Assembly: GCF_014066305.1 (NCBI RefSeq)
Contig: NW_023501083.1
Coordinates: forward strand, 248,001 to 312,000
Length of the DNA stretch: 64,000 nucleotides
Reading direction: 5' to 3'
Origin: Letharia columbiana
Lineage: Eukaryota > Ascomycota > Lecanoromycetes > Lecanorales > Parmeliaceae
Numbering within the stretch: position 1 is the first letter of the stretch; each line of letters opens with the position of its first letter. Positions 33,907-45,530 of this stretch are shown here, piece by piece. The position numbers and the translations under genes are program-made. Under the pieces are notes generated by a model. The model made no database searches. It was not told where the DNA came from and saw only the letters and a list, made by a program, of their open reading frames with translations.

Positions 33907-34996
33907 TTACCTTCCAAGCCTCATAGACGCTTTCGCGTAGTTATGCAAAGCTCTCAAAAAGACCTGATACCCAACGCCAGTGTTATCTTGCATGTGGTAA
34001 ACCTCGGTTAATCGAACTTGCCAAGGGGGATAGCCCTGCAGTTCCACGCTTGGTCCAAAAAGCACAAGTAGATCCGGCTCCCCCATGACACTTTCCGTGA
34101 TCTCCGCATCTACCAAGTCCAAGGATATGTCATTTGGGGACAACTTCTTCCGCTGCGACATCTCTGCCAGGGTCTTGGTCAAGTCTACAAGAGTTGAGCG
34201 ACCATCTTCGGCGGAAAGGAGGAGTATCGAGAGATGGCCTAGGCTCCGTCATCAGCCCCTTATGCGGAATAATGCATAATAAGATTGACGTACCTGATAA
34301 AATTGACACACCACCCTCTTCAGAGCTGCCACCATTCAGATAAGAGGGTACGTGAGGCGCTCGAACCTGGAGAGATGGTATATAACGTCCAAAGTAATTG
34401 TGCAGTTTCTTGGTGACAGTCCGATGAGTTGTTGGAATGTAGGCCTTCAAGATACCTTCGTCAGATCAGCATCGCCATATCTCTTCAAGACGATGGATCA
34501 TACCGGTCCTTTCATATACGCTGAGCATCGGTATCCCCACGCAAGAACACCATGCCGATATCTCTGCCACCTCATCCATCAAAGCCCCCAAGGCCGCAGT
34601 GCCCCTCTCCTCTCCTTTCAATTCTAGAATCACACTCAGATGCCCCGGTATCCTGCTGAGATTTTTCACGTCTTGCCGAATAAGCTCTGGCGCTCTATGA
34701 TGGTAGTAAAGAATGGCAAAGACGCGATCGAGAAGGATATGATAGGTCTGCCGTATCCGGATGTAGACTGAGAATAGCGTATGTATTATTATGAAGACGA
34801 GCAGATGCAATTGTTGTTTTAGGAAAGTCTGGACAGGCTGCGACCTTCGTTTTCGAAGAGCTGGAGCTGGAGTCCTGCTCAAAGGAGGCGCTGGAAGGTA
34901 AGGGTTGAGCATATCCTCCCTCTGCTCGGGAGAGAGGAAGCTGCCTTTGCTTCGAGCATCTTGCCGATATATCTTTGTCTCTCGAGAAGCGACCAT
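33907..34996 (-). CDS. NUS1: Dehydrodolichyl diphosphate synthase complex subunit NUS1
   Basis: Three exons, 34996-34504, 34455-34294 and 34238-33907, joined in phase 1, giving 328 aa. The N-terminus is basic and Ser/Pro-rich and is followed by a membrane helix (LHLLVFIIIHTLFSVYI). The cis-prenyltransferase-like domain follows: NLSRIPGHLSVILEL, LMDEVAEISAWCSCVGIPMLSVYERTG, ILKAYIPTTHRTVTKKLHNY, HLSILLLSAEDGRSTLVDLTK, EPDLLVLFGPSVELQGYPPW. The C-terminal motif is QDNTGVGYQVFLRALHNYA. NUS1 is the non-catalytic partner of the ER cis-prenyltransferase that makes the dolichol precursor for protein glycosylation. The ATG at 34996 is the first real ATG in frame. It is head to head with SEC10. Confidence 0.9.
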
Positions 34997-35361
34997 CTTC
35001 AAACAAGGGACAGGTGAGAAAAAGGCGAGCGAGACAGTATATCCGCTTCCCAGAAGAAGTTGTGCTACGAGGCACACTGGAGTCAGCTGTCAGGCACCGT
35101 GGTTGATACTAACATTCCTAGATTAGTATTCAGGATGAGCAATCGTAGTATACAGAGCATTTTAATGGTGCTGTCAAAGAGTAGCTGTGCCTATCAAATG
35201 CGGCGAAATTCCGCACGCGGCAATCCACTGTCAAGCTCCTACCCTTCGATCAGCTCCAACAGTGCACCACAACTCGAACTATGATGCTTCTCGTGTGGAG
35301 GTCACGGTCTTTCTGCTAATGATAGTGATTGCTTCGTCACCAGCTCTTATTGAATAGCAGA
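34997..35361. promoter_or_regulatory. Divergent promoter region NUS1/SEC10
   Basis: 365 bases separate the opposed start codons of NUS1 and SEC10. No specific motif was identified. Short frames run through it from non-ATG codons and are not coding. Confidence 0.45.
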
Positions 35362-38133
35362 ATGCCAGCCACCTCAAGCCAAATCTCAAATTCTCACCCC
35401 CCTTCGACTTACTCCGCTAGATCAGTATTTCCCCAGGCACCCATCTTCACCCTTGATACCTTCTCAGATCGTGACTTCATTGTCAAAGACTTTGTGGAAG
35501 CTCTTTCCGACAGCGCCGTTCCTCCCAATCGCAGATCCGGTCCAGCGCATCAAAGCAATGCATTCGACCCAAAGCCCCTCATACGCAGCTTCGAGCATGC
35601 CCTCAACCGAATGGGCGATCTCTCCGGAGACTTGGAATCAAAGGAAAATGAACTGTCGGGGGCAGTACGACGAGCAGAAGCACAGCATAATACCAATGTC
35701 CAAACTCTAAGCCGAAGGCTTGAACAGACTGTCAACTCGTTCAACCTTCTTGACGCATCTCTCAATGGGGACCAGTATGATAATGGAGGCAATGAGGTGG
35801 TGAAGATTGGTGAAAAGCTTGAAGATCTTGACAGGCAACGGCAGAGGGCGTTGGATGCGAAGTTTCTGATCCAATGCTGGATGGAAGTCAGCGAGCGTGG
35901 CGAGCTGATATTGCTGGAAGACATCAGGCGGCAAGGCAGCGGGGAGGGCAAGGTTAGATGCGCACGTATTGCCCGACAATTGATGAGGATCAGTCAACGA
36001 CTTGAGCCTGAGAATTGGACCCATGTCAACGGCAATGCAAAAGAGGTCAATGGCGTCAATGGTACCTACGGAAAGGACTACGATCGAACAAGGCGGCATC
36101 ACAACACCAGAGAGCTAATTGAGAAGTTCTCTGAAACGCTGGAAAAGGATCTGCTCAAGTCTTTCGACGACTTCTACCGAAGGGAAAATTTCGAGGGGAT
36201 GCGAGAGTGTGCCAACGTTCTTCACGACTTCAACGATGGTGCAAGCGTCATTGCAGCTTTCGTCAATCAGCACGATTTCTTCATCCAACGGAACCAGCTC
36301 ATCACGGACGAAGTCGCTGGAGATGCTGAGACTTGGGATCGATTGGCAGATCCAGATGCTGAGCCTCCTAGCGTTGAGCCCACTCTTCAGTCGTTGATCG
36401 ACGAAGTCAAGGTTGTCATGCAAGAGGAATCGATCATCATCAGGAGAGCATTTCCTTACTCCGACCAAGTGCTGGGAAAGTTCCTACAACGCATTTTCCA
36501 GCAATCTGTACAGCAGAGGCTCGAGATGGTCCTCGAAAAGGCCAGCACTATTTCTTCGCTTGCTTTTCTGAGATCTTTGCAAGCGGCTAGGGCCTATATC
36601 AGTACCTTGATAGACGACCTAAAAGCCCACGGCCTTACTGAGCATCCAGAACCAGCTTCGCCGCAAATTGCAATCATTCTCGATCAACAATTTGACGACT
36701 TATTTGTACCATATTTTGTTGGTTCGTCATACATAGAGCGTGAAAAGAGGAATTTGGAGGAGTTATACTCGTCGCTATTGTTCAGATTTACTATCTTTCA
36801 CGTAAGACCTCCCTATCGTTCTGATACCGAGACTTCTCGCTGATAAGGGTACAGTCTCGAAGGCGCAAGATACCCACCACGTTCATGAAGTCTTTAGCCA
36901 AATCAGGCAGTGAAATGTTAGCATCTGCTCGGGATGCGTACGTGGAGCGTTTAGACTCATCAGATTTGGCTCCAGCACAAAAGGCCATGCTTCTCAGAGT
37001 GGCAGGCTTGAAAGACTCGGAGAGCGCGAAAACCCAGACGGAGATTGAAGTTACAGAACAAGACGGTGTTCTGAGTATCGACAATGCTAAGCGTATGCTG
37101 AAATGGCTTGCCGAAGCCGTAGGACGAGGTTTGGAGCTCAGTGGAGGCAATGAGACCCCAAAAGATGTTTTCGCTCTCCTCCATCTCTTACTGGGAAACA
37201 TGGGCGAAATATATCTCGAGACGGCATTGGACTCGTAAGTGCTACGTCTACACCTAGTACGCTCATTGGTCTAACAACATGCCAGCGCAAATGACATCGC
37301 CGCCAGCCAGGAGACAGCCAAGAACGAGCCGGATCTATCATACCTGATCGGCCTGCGCCCAGCTATCGGTATTATGAATCTAATGAATACCTGCATCAGG
37401 GCTGTGCTCATCCCACTGGCCTCTGCCAACGTAACGATACGACGCGACATGGAGAAGACCGCCAATCTTGCCTTAGACAGAGTGGAAGAGAAAGTCAACA
37501 GTATCATGCAAAGATCCATTGACGTTGTCATCACATGGGTTACAAAATTGCTCGCTCGTCAAAACAAGACCGACTTCCGGCCTCGAGATGATGCTTTAGG
37601 CGGAGGAGGCGCATGGCTCGAGCAGCTTCAGACGCCGGTGCGTCCGATCTCGAGCATGTGATCCCTTATCCCAGCGCTAATACAATCATTAGACCTGCCT
37701 GTCCATCTTCCAATTCCTAACCCGCATCTACAGCCTCGCCTTAACAGCCCTCTCCCCTTCACCCAACCTCATCGCCTTCCTCACCGAACTCGCCACCACA
37801 TTCCGCACCCTGCTCTTCGAGCACTTCAAAAAATTCTCCGTGAATGCAGCCGGCGGTATCGTGGTCACGAAAGACATTAGCAAGTATATCGAGTTACTAA
37901 AACCTTGGCAGCTGGACCCCAGCTTTGAGCCGAGTTTTGAAGTATTGACCGAGATTGGGAACCTTTTCGTGATAGGGCCGGAGGCGCTAAAGGAGAGGTT
38001 GAGGGGGAAAGGTGGTGCAGGAGTAGGTGTAGGTGGTGGTGGGGCGTGGGAAAGGGGAGATATGCGGCCATACGTGCTGAGGAGGGAGGATGCTGGGAGT
38101 GTGGGGGTGCAGAGTGTGCTCAGTGCCTTGTAG
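35362..38133 (+). CDS. SEC10: Exocyst complex component Sec10
   Basis: Four exons, 35362-36801, 36855-37234, 37286-37637 and 37693-38133, giving 870 aa, the family's usual size. The N-terminal region starts MPATSSQISNS and has APIFTLDTFSDRDFIVKDFV, then a coiled coil (LSGDLESKENELSGAVRRAE, TLSRRLEQTVNSFNLLDASL). The helical Sec10 body follows, with ARQLMRISQRLEPENW, FSETLEKDLLKSFDDFYRRE, MRECANVLHDFNDGASVIAAFVNQHDFF and later FRTLLFEHFKKFSVNAAGGI. The C-terminal stretch before ERGDMRPYVLRRED is Gly-rich. Sec10 is one of eight exocyst subunits that tether secretory vesicles at growth sites such as the hyphal tip. All intron phases fit. Confidence 0.95.
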
Positions 38134-38514
38134 GAGTGAAGACCTTGTGGAGAGCGCGTGTAGATTTGGGTTAGGCGGCGTACAAGCATGGCATTCGCAG
38201 CGTTATCTTAGAAAGAGCGATAGATACCCATTTGTTCGTCGAATAATCACCTTTAAGATTCTTACCTCTGTGCTTATGTTAACACAAAATCCCTAGTTCA
38301 ACCCTTTGCGATTTTGATATACCGTATTTACTCCCCGTGTCCGCCATGAACAAGCGGCGAACTTTGATAGGGCTGAAAATCACGGCTTTTCTCCGGCTAT
38401 TTATCTGAATACTCAAGGGAGATGCGTCGAACTCGCACAAGACTAGAACCAGAAGACGAAAAACGCCAGAAGCCTTTCGTATCACCGCAACATAGACTGC
38501 TACTCTTTGATACA
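38134..38514. other. Spacer between SEC10 and RNA1
   Basis: 381 bases between co-directional genes. The RanGAP frame stays open upstream to an ATG at 38422, but MSSSNNIFSLSGQ at 38515 is the family-like start. Confidence 0.5.
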
Positions 38515-39789
38515 ATGTCATCTTCCAACAACATCTTCTCCCTCTCGGGCCAGTCCCTTAAGCTCGACACTGCCGAGCACATCGAGCCCCACCTCAAACC
38601 CTTGATCGCCTCGAATACAGTCACAGAAATCCACCTTGGTGGCAACACACTCGGCGCTCCAGCCTGCGAGACTCTCGCCTCAGTGCTCAAAACGAAGATA
38701 ACACTCCAAAAAGCCAAGCTAGACGACATATTCACATCGCGCCTGCTCTCTGAAATCCCCCCAGCGCTCTCGTCCCTCCTCACGGCCCTCCTTGAGTTGC
38801 CGAACCTACATACCGTCGATCTTTCTGATAATGCTTTCGGCCTGAACACGGTGGAACCACTTGTAAATTTTCTGTCGAAGCATGTGCCCCTGCAACATCT
38901 CATATTGCAGAACAACGGTCTGGGTCCCAACGCGGGTACCCTGATCGCCAACGCCTTGACCGCCCTCGCCGAGCGCAAAGAAGAGGCCAGAAAGTCTGGA
39001 AAGGCGGTACCAGACTTAGAGACGGTAATATGCGGCCGCAATCGGCTCGAAAGTGGCTCGATGTCTGCGTGGGCTAAAGCATACCGAGCGCACCGGAAGG
39101 TCAAGATGGTCAAGATGGTGCAAAACGGCATTCGCCAGGATGGGATCAGCCTGTTATTGACAGAAGGATTGGTATGGTGCCAAGAGCTTGTAGTACTGGA
39201 TTTGCAAGACAATACTTTTACGATTACCGGAGCCAGGTCATTAAGTCAAGTTGTTGCGGGATGGAAGCAGATCAGAGAGCTGGGGATTGGCGACTCCCTA
39301 TTAGGCAGCAGAGGTGCCGTTTTGTTCGCTGAGGCCCTAGGGAAGGGAAACAATGGGCTGCTGGAGGTATTGAGGTTGCAGTATAATGAGATTGACTCCA
39401 AGGGGGTGAACGCCCTGCTAGTCGCGGCGAATGATAAGCTGGTGAAGCTGAGGAGGGTGGAGCTGAATGGAAACAAGTTTTCGGAGGACGATGAGCCTGT
39501 GGAAGGGTTGAGACTGCTGTTGGAGGAGCGGAAGGAGAAGGCAGGCGACGCAGAGGGGGAATGGGGATTGGATGAATTGAGCGATCTGGAGGAGGAGAGC
39601 GATGAGGAAGATGAAGATGAAGATGAGGACGACGACGACGAAGCAGAAAGAGAGGAGCAAGAGGAAGCGGAGCACAAGAGGGAAGGTATCTTGAAGGATG
39701 CGGACCAAGAAGAGGCCCAGAAAGTCAGCCAGAAGAAGGATGATGATGTGGACGCTCTGGCGGATTCCTTGGGCAAGACCGAGATCTAG
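38515..39789 (+). CDS. RNA1: Ran GTPase-activating protein (RanGAP, Rna1-type)
   Basis: A single exon of 424 aa from the ATG at 38515. A leucine-rich-repeat solenoid of RanGAP type is visible: SNTVTEIHLGGNTLGAPACE, LPNLHTVDLSDNAFGLNT, HVPLQHLILQNNGLGPNAG, PDLETVICGRNRLESGSMSA, CQELVVLDLQDNTFTITGA, LLEVLRLQYNEIDSKGVN, LVKLRRVELNGNKF. The arginine-finger-like loop and repeat spacing fit the Rna1 family. A highly acidic C-terminal region (Asp/Glu runs) follows, also typical. The protein speeds GTP hydrolysis by Ran on the cytoplasmic side and so sets the direction of nuclear transport. Confidence 0.94.
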   Translation: MSSSNNIFSLSGQSLKLDTAEHIEPHLKPLIASNTVTEIHLGGNTLGAPACETLASVLKTKITLQKAKLDDIFTSRLLSEIPPALSSLLTALLELPNLHTVDLSDNAFGLNTVEPLVNFLSKHVPLQHLILQNNGLGPNAGTLIANALTALAERKEEARKSGKAVPDLETVICGRNRLESGSMSAWAKAYRAHRKVKMVKMVQNGIRQDGISLLLTEGLVWCQELVVLDLQDNTFTITGARSLSQVVAGWKQIRELGIGDSLLGSRGAVLFAEALGKGNNGLLEVLRLQYNEIDSKGVNALLVAANDKLVKLRRVELNGNKFSEDDEPVEGLRLLLEERKEKAGDAEGEWGLDELSDLEEESDEEDEDEDEDDDDEAEREEQEEAEHKREGILKDADQEEAQKVSQKKDDDVDALADSLGKTEI

Positions 39790-40130
39790 ACCCGGTTCCT
39801 GCTACCTCGATAGATTTATTCCCCCTGCCTTCTGTTGCCATCGCGGCGCACTGCCTATCCAGTCCCTTATCGATATGACATCCAGACCACTGTTCTGGTA
39901 CAAGTAGCAGGCAAGCTGCCGAAAAACTATCTTCCTAAGGGACCGAGGCCGACAACTCGCTTGTTGGCCAACAAAAGAGGTTTGGCGTTTGGGCTGCTGA
40001 TTCAATGTTGTTTGTCCGCCTGCACCCCGCCATCGACTCACACTTCAGCATTCTTCTTCCCACGATATTAACAGATTCTCGCAATGGCTGTGTTCTTCCC
40101 CACTCTCCAGCCCTTCAACAACCTCCAAAA
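39790..40130. other. Spacer between RNA1 and the acetyltransferase gene
   Basis: 341 bases. It holds the RNA1 3' UTR and the acetyltransferase promoter. The upstream in-frame extension of the next gene is not family-like. Confidence 0.45.
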
Positions 40131-40859
40131 ATGGCCTTCGCCCAGATACCGGCTCCAAGTGATACCATCATGACCGAGCTATCCAATCTCAACAACATCA
40201 TCACGGATCGCCTCGTTCTGCGTCCTCTACGTTTTACCGATAGAGACGTGATTCGCTTCTTACGCTTCAATCCCCAAGTCGTCGCTGCATGCCTTGCACA
40301 CAGAAAGGCAGAGACAGAGGCGGAATTTGATGCGTTTCTGGAGCGACTAATGGAGGGTGGTAAGTGTGTGAGTCATTGTGTTGAGCTGCGGGTCTCTTCC
40401 CAGAGTGAGGGCGAGAAGGTGGAAGCAAAAGAGCAGAAGTTGACGCAGGATGAAGGAAACGAGCCCAACAGTGCGGATAAGGAACATAGAGAGAATCATA
40501 TCATCGGCGTCATGGGTGCCCACCGCGTCCCAGAGATCGGCTACATGTTCCTACCTGAGTATTGGGGGAAGGGCTACGCGACTGAAGCTTTGAAAGCATG
40601 GATGGAGTGGTATTGGATAGCGTATCCAGGAGGCCATGTGGAGAGGGAATATCTGAACGCGATCACGTGGCCAGAGGCGGTAGGTAGCCAGAATGTGTTG
40701 CAGAAGTGTGGGTTTATGTTCCTGCATAACATTCAGCAGGAAATGGACAAAAATGGAGAAACAGAGGAAAAGGAGGATAAGGGTAAGGAGTTTGTCATGC
40801 TTAATCTTTGGATTGCTGGGAGGCCACCTTCTAGGAGAAACAGTTTAGCATCCAGCTAA
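40131..40859 (+). CDS. GNAT-family N-acetyltransferase
   Basis: A single exon of 242 aa from the ATG at 40131 (MAFAQIPAPSD). It has the layout of RimJ/RimL-like GNAT enzymes: an N-terminal strand (ITDRLVLRPLRFTDRDVI), a helix, then IGYMFLPEYWGKGYATEALKAW. In the last segment the acetyl-CoA pyrophosphate loop (Q/RxxGxG/A type) appears as YWGKGYA. A C-terminal motif NVLQKCGF follows GSQ. A Glu/Lys-rich insertion (about residues 95-120) separates the strands. The acceptor substrate is unknown. It is the last gene before the AT-rich block. Confidence 0.83.
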   Translation: MAFAQIPAPSDTIMTELSNLNNIITDRLVLRPLRFTDRDVIRFLRFNPQVVAACLAHRKAETEAEFDAFLERLMEGGKCVSHCVELRVSSQSEGEKVEAKEQKLTQDEGNEPNSADKEHRENHIIGVMGAHRVPEIGYMFLPEYWGKGYATEALKAWMEWYWIAYPGGHVEREYLNAITWPEAVGSQNVLQKCGFMFLHNIQQEMDKNGETEEKEDKGKEFVMLNLWIAGRPPSRRNSLASS

Positions 40860-42132
40860 GCACTAGGGGTTTCTTTAACTGCGATCACGCATTGGCAATG
40901 TACTCGAAAAGGTCAACACCTATAACGAAGCTCGGATGTTAGGTAATCCCTCAGATGAAGTGTCAATTTCCTGTGGACATCTCCCGAGTCTCAGTCCATT
41001 CGGGGTATCAAGCTGGTAGCATTACGAGTCGTGGAAACCCTCCAACCAGACTGTTTCACGGACGAGAACTTGGCTTCTCATGCTCAAAAACTCAAAGTCC
41101 TATCGATTTTCCTCCCAAAAGATGCTAGTTTTCCTAGCAGTGCGCCTGCTGGTCACGAACGTGCGCAGCCAGTTATGCTACGTTCTCACCCGACATGAAA
41201 CCTTCTCTAAACCTGGCCTCGAGTTCTCCAGGGTCGGCTTCTATTCACCTACGAAAACAAAATGAATACACATTCACGCCGTCGCCAAAACCTTCTTTCT
41301 CGCATGACTTTGTTATGTTCCTTTCTCCTGAGATGCATCCCCAAGTTCATATCTTTTAATTACTACAATTGTGCCCTTCTGAATATATACGTGTGCAAGC
41401 ATCGTCTATATAAGTTGTTTTGGACCTTGATCAGGATCGATATCACACTTCATTGATACTTGGAGTTACTCTTTTGACCTTGCTTCACAAGCTTCTCTCA
41501 ACATGCAGACAGCGCATCTAGTTCCTAGCTGGTTGGAGTGTTGTACCGATAAAGCTACTATAAGACTATTTCAGGATCTTGATCCCGTGCATTTGTCAAA
41601 AGTCACTGAAAGAAGTTGCGCTTGTCCCGGAAACTTTAAGGTGGCTCTCAGAGATGCATCCTATGTTTTGCTAACAATATCATTTCAGAATGATCTAGGG
41701 ATGCTCATAGAGATGGCTAGGGCATCATAGGCAGTTCCAGATCCCTAGACGAATCCACTCGCTTAATCGAATTGATCGAATCCAACGAGATCGTCAACTA
41801 CCACTTCAAAAAAGCTGTCAGCACCTTTTTGGCCTCACACAACTAGCGAGCCAGCTACGGACTAAGCGTCAAGGAGATGATCTTCATGGCTCTACGTCTG
41901 TGCTGCCAGATTTTAGAACTTACTACCAACGAAGACCACTGAGCAGTGGTCTTCGATCTCGGATTACATTTTCCAGAGAGGGCCCGAGAATTCTTACCGT
42001 CTCGAGACTTGATTTCATCGACAAGATTAGCGTGCTCACATGACGCCGTGAGGTTACCGGCTCGCTGGCTATGGATGAGAATCGGCGGCGATAAGCCTGC
42101 TACAATTTTATACTATATATCAGTATATATAA
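40860..42132. other. Transition region before the AT-rich block
   Basis: 1.27 kb of near-normal composition with a falling GC level toward 42.1 kb. A fragment at about 41750-41850 reads LIELIESNEIVNYHFKK in one frame and may be a decayed coding piece, but it is too short to name. No gene is supported. Confidence 0.4.
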
Positions 42133-42366
42133 CGAGTAAAGGCCTATGAATTAAATTCATAATCATTTTTTTAATTAGGGCTATCGAGTAAATAGATAAG
42201 CGATCTTTAATAAGCGAACTTTAATAAGCGATATTTGAATTCCTTACGCTTTAATAATTATAAAATTAAATTTATAAATTTCTTTTTTATCTAAAAAGTC
42301 TATATTTTATTTTATAATTTAAATAAAATATCTTAAAATTTTAATAGAAAATAAAAAAGTTATTTT
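42133..42366 (+). repeat. Terminal repeat copy, left-facing end with iterons
   Basis: Begins CGAGTAAAGGCCTATGAATT and contains three adjacent copies of an iterated motif (reverse complement of ATCGCTTATTAAAG or TTCGCTTATTAAAG) at 42197-42236. It is the reverse complement of 59466-59698, similar over at least 230 bases, and the similarity appears to continue further inward toward 42.7 kb. Confidence 0.72.
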
Positions 42367-45237
42367 AAAATTAAATAATATCTATTTATCTTTTAATTAA
42401 AGCTATTTAACTATTAAGCGAATTTTAATAAGCGAATTTTAATAAATAATATTTAAGATCTTTACTCTTTAATATTTATAAGATTAAATTTTAAATTTTT
42501 TTATATTATTAAAAAGCGTAATTATCGCTTTATAATTAAAAAAAAAATTAAAAATTTAATAATAAATAAAAAAATTATTTTATAGATAAATAATATATAT
42601 TAATTTTTTTAATAAGAAAGTATAAGAGAATTCTTAAGTTAATTTAATTAATTTAATTAAAGAATATAATAAACTTAAATTTATACGCTTTTATAATTTG
42701 TTTTTAAACTTCTCATTTTATTCTATTATTAATATAAGATTATTATATTTTTTAATTAAATCGACTAAATTAGCTTACTAATTCTCTTAAAACTTCTTAT
42801 TAAAAAAATAGATATATATTACTTATAAATAGAATAACTTTTTTATCTTTTATTAGATTTTTTTTAAATTATAAAGTAATAATTACGCTTTTAATTAATA
42901 TAAAAATTCTTAAAATTTAATCTTATAATTATTAAAGAATAAAAATTTTAAATATTATTTATTAAAATTCGCTTATTAAAGTTCGCTTAATAATCGAATA
43001 ACTCTAATTAAATATATATTATTTAACTTTAAAATAACTTTTTTATTTTTTATTAAAATTTTAAAATTTCTTTTATTTAAATTATAAAATAAAATATAAC
43101 TTACTTATATATAAGCTTTTAAATAAAAAAGAAATCTATAAATTTAATCTTATAATTATTTAAATATAATAAACAAGTAAAGACCTATAAATTAAATTTA
43201 TGGAGTTGAATTTTTCATTTTTCTAAGTCGAATAGAGTTGGATTTTTCTAAGTTAAATGGAATTTTAGTTCTAGCCCTAAGTTAAATCGAACTCTAATCG
43301 CTTGCTGTGCGTTTTTGACCTACTTTCACTACTACGAAATTAATAAAGAAGGTGAAAGCCCTAACTCTAAGTTAAATTAAACTCTACTTACTTTCTATAT
43401 AATAAATAACTTACTTCTATTACTATAGATCGCTAATTAATTATATTCTTATTTAAAAAAGAAGTATTTACTTAATAATCTTATTTTTAATATACCTCGC
43501 TAATTGAATAGATTATCTTCTTAATAAATCGTCTAGAGTTATAATTAATAGACTAGTCTTATTAATAATTTAATTTAGAATTATATATAATTAATTATAA
43601 GTAAAAACCTCGAGATATAGATATAAATTAATCTACTATAATAATTAGCCTTAGATTTTATTAATTATTATACTAAAGGTTAATCGAATTAGAAATTAAA
43701 TATATCGAAAGAGAGTATATAGATCGTTTAAATTAGGCGGAGTTAGAGGGATATATAATATATAATATTATTTATTATTATATTCGCCTTTAAGAATATA
43801 ATAATCGAGTATTTTAGATTTAATATACTTAACTTATAGACGTATCTTATTATATAGATTTATACGCTACTTTAAATTTCTTAATAGTATTATTATATAA
43901 TTTTATTTTAACTTTAAATAATAGAGTAAAAGCGAGATTAATTTAAAGATATTTATTATTTTAGTAAGTAGAAGAAAGCTATCTTTCTTATTAACGACTT
44001 AATTTCTATTATTATAAACGATCTTAAACTTAGAGAACTTATTAAGAACTTAATTATTAAATTAAGCGATATTCTTATTAAAGATGTAAAGAATCGCCTT
44101 AGATATATAGAAATTAGCTATTCGATATAGGTTAAGATTATTATAAATAATATTAATTAGCTAAGTAATAAAGTTATCTAATAATTACCCGATAAATTAA
44201 TCGATAGCTTCTTATTCTTTAAAGCTTATTAAGATATTATTATCTATATCTAATAGTTTTTAAGCGAATTTCTCTATATTAGTTTAGCCTTAATTAGTAA
44301 GATTAAAATTTCGAAGTCTTATATTTTCTATTAATCTAAGAATTTAAATATAATTTTAAAGATAGAATATTCTTAATATAGCTCGAGCGATATAATCTAA
44401 CTTAGCACTCTTAATAATCGAAAAAATTTAACGAAAATTATTATAGAAGTATATAATTATACTATTAAAAGAAGTAGAGTTTTTTTAAATATCTTAAAGT
44501 ATATAATTAACGGTCTTAATATCGTAGCGATTTTATATAAAGATCTCGTCTTAGAAAATAAGCTTAATTGCCTTTAATAATTAAGCTAAATTAAACTTTA
44601 TTAATATATTATAATTAAATTAAGTAATAGTATTAAAAAAGATCTTAAAGCGAGAATAAGTAGTAATATTATCTTAAAGGAGAATAAAGGTAATATTAGA
44701 TAAAGCTATAGCAATAATTATCTTAGAGTTATTTTATATTCTTCGCAATACGATATTCTAAAGTATAGTCTTATTAATATCTTTATAGTTATTAAGAAAA
44801 AAGAGTTAGTTATTAAAATAAGAGATCGCGTTTTAAATAGCGTTAATTATAGTAATTTAATTATTATTAAAACTCGTCTATATTTAATTTTAGATATTAA
44901 TTTAATAGCTATATACTTCGCGTAGAAGTCGATTTTAATTATTAATATAATACTATTCGTAGTTTTATTAAATTATAAATAGATTAAAGTTAATAATAAG
45001 ATTAATATTCTTTATAAAGCTAATATTTTTTTTAAGCGAATTTAAATTAAATAAAGATAGAAGTCTTCGACGACGGTTTATTTATATTATATATTATTCG
45101 ATAAAGAGAGAGTATAATATTAAGTTTAAGGGATATAAATAAGATTATTAAATAATCTAAATAAAGAATAATAAGTATTAGTTAAGAAATGTACGTAAAA
45201 TACGAGTAAAGAATTAAATTATTTATGGGTAAAAAAA

Positions 45238-45530
45238 GAAAAAATATATCTAGCGCGAAAAGTTTTAGTAACTAAAAAAAGAATATTATATTAAAAAAAG
45301 TCGCGATATTTTAAAATTATTATTAGCGCGATAATCTTCTTATTCTATAGCTTAAAGCACTTTAATTTATTAAAGAAATTATTAAGAAAAAATATATCTA
45401 GCGCGAAAAGTTTTAGTATATAAAAAAAGAAATATTATATTAAAAAAAGTTATAATATTTTAATATTATTATTAGCGCGATAAGCTATTTATATTACACT
45501 TAAAGTATTTTTACTCGATAAAGAAGAAAT
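45238..45530. repeat. Tandem duplication, unit about 148 bp
   Basis: Two head-to-tail copies, each starting AAAAAATATATCTAGCGCGA and containing TTATTAGCGCGATAA, inside the RIP-mutated block. The copies differ by many point changes. Confidence 0.65.

Noticed and set aside
41503..41730. 75-codon frame beginning MQTAHLVPSWLE
   Set aside because: No motif, no neighbours in frame, close to the transition into AT-rich DNA; chance open frame.
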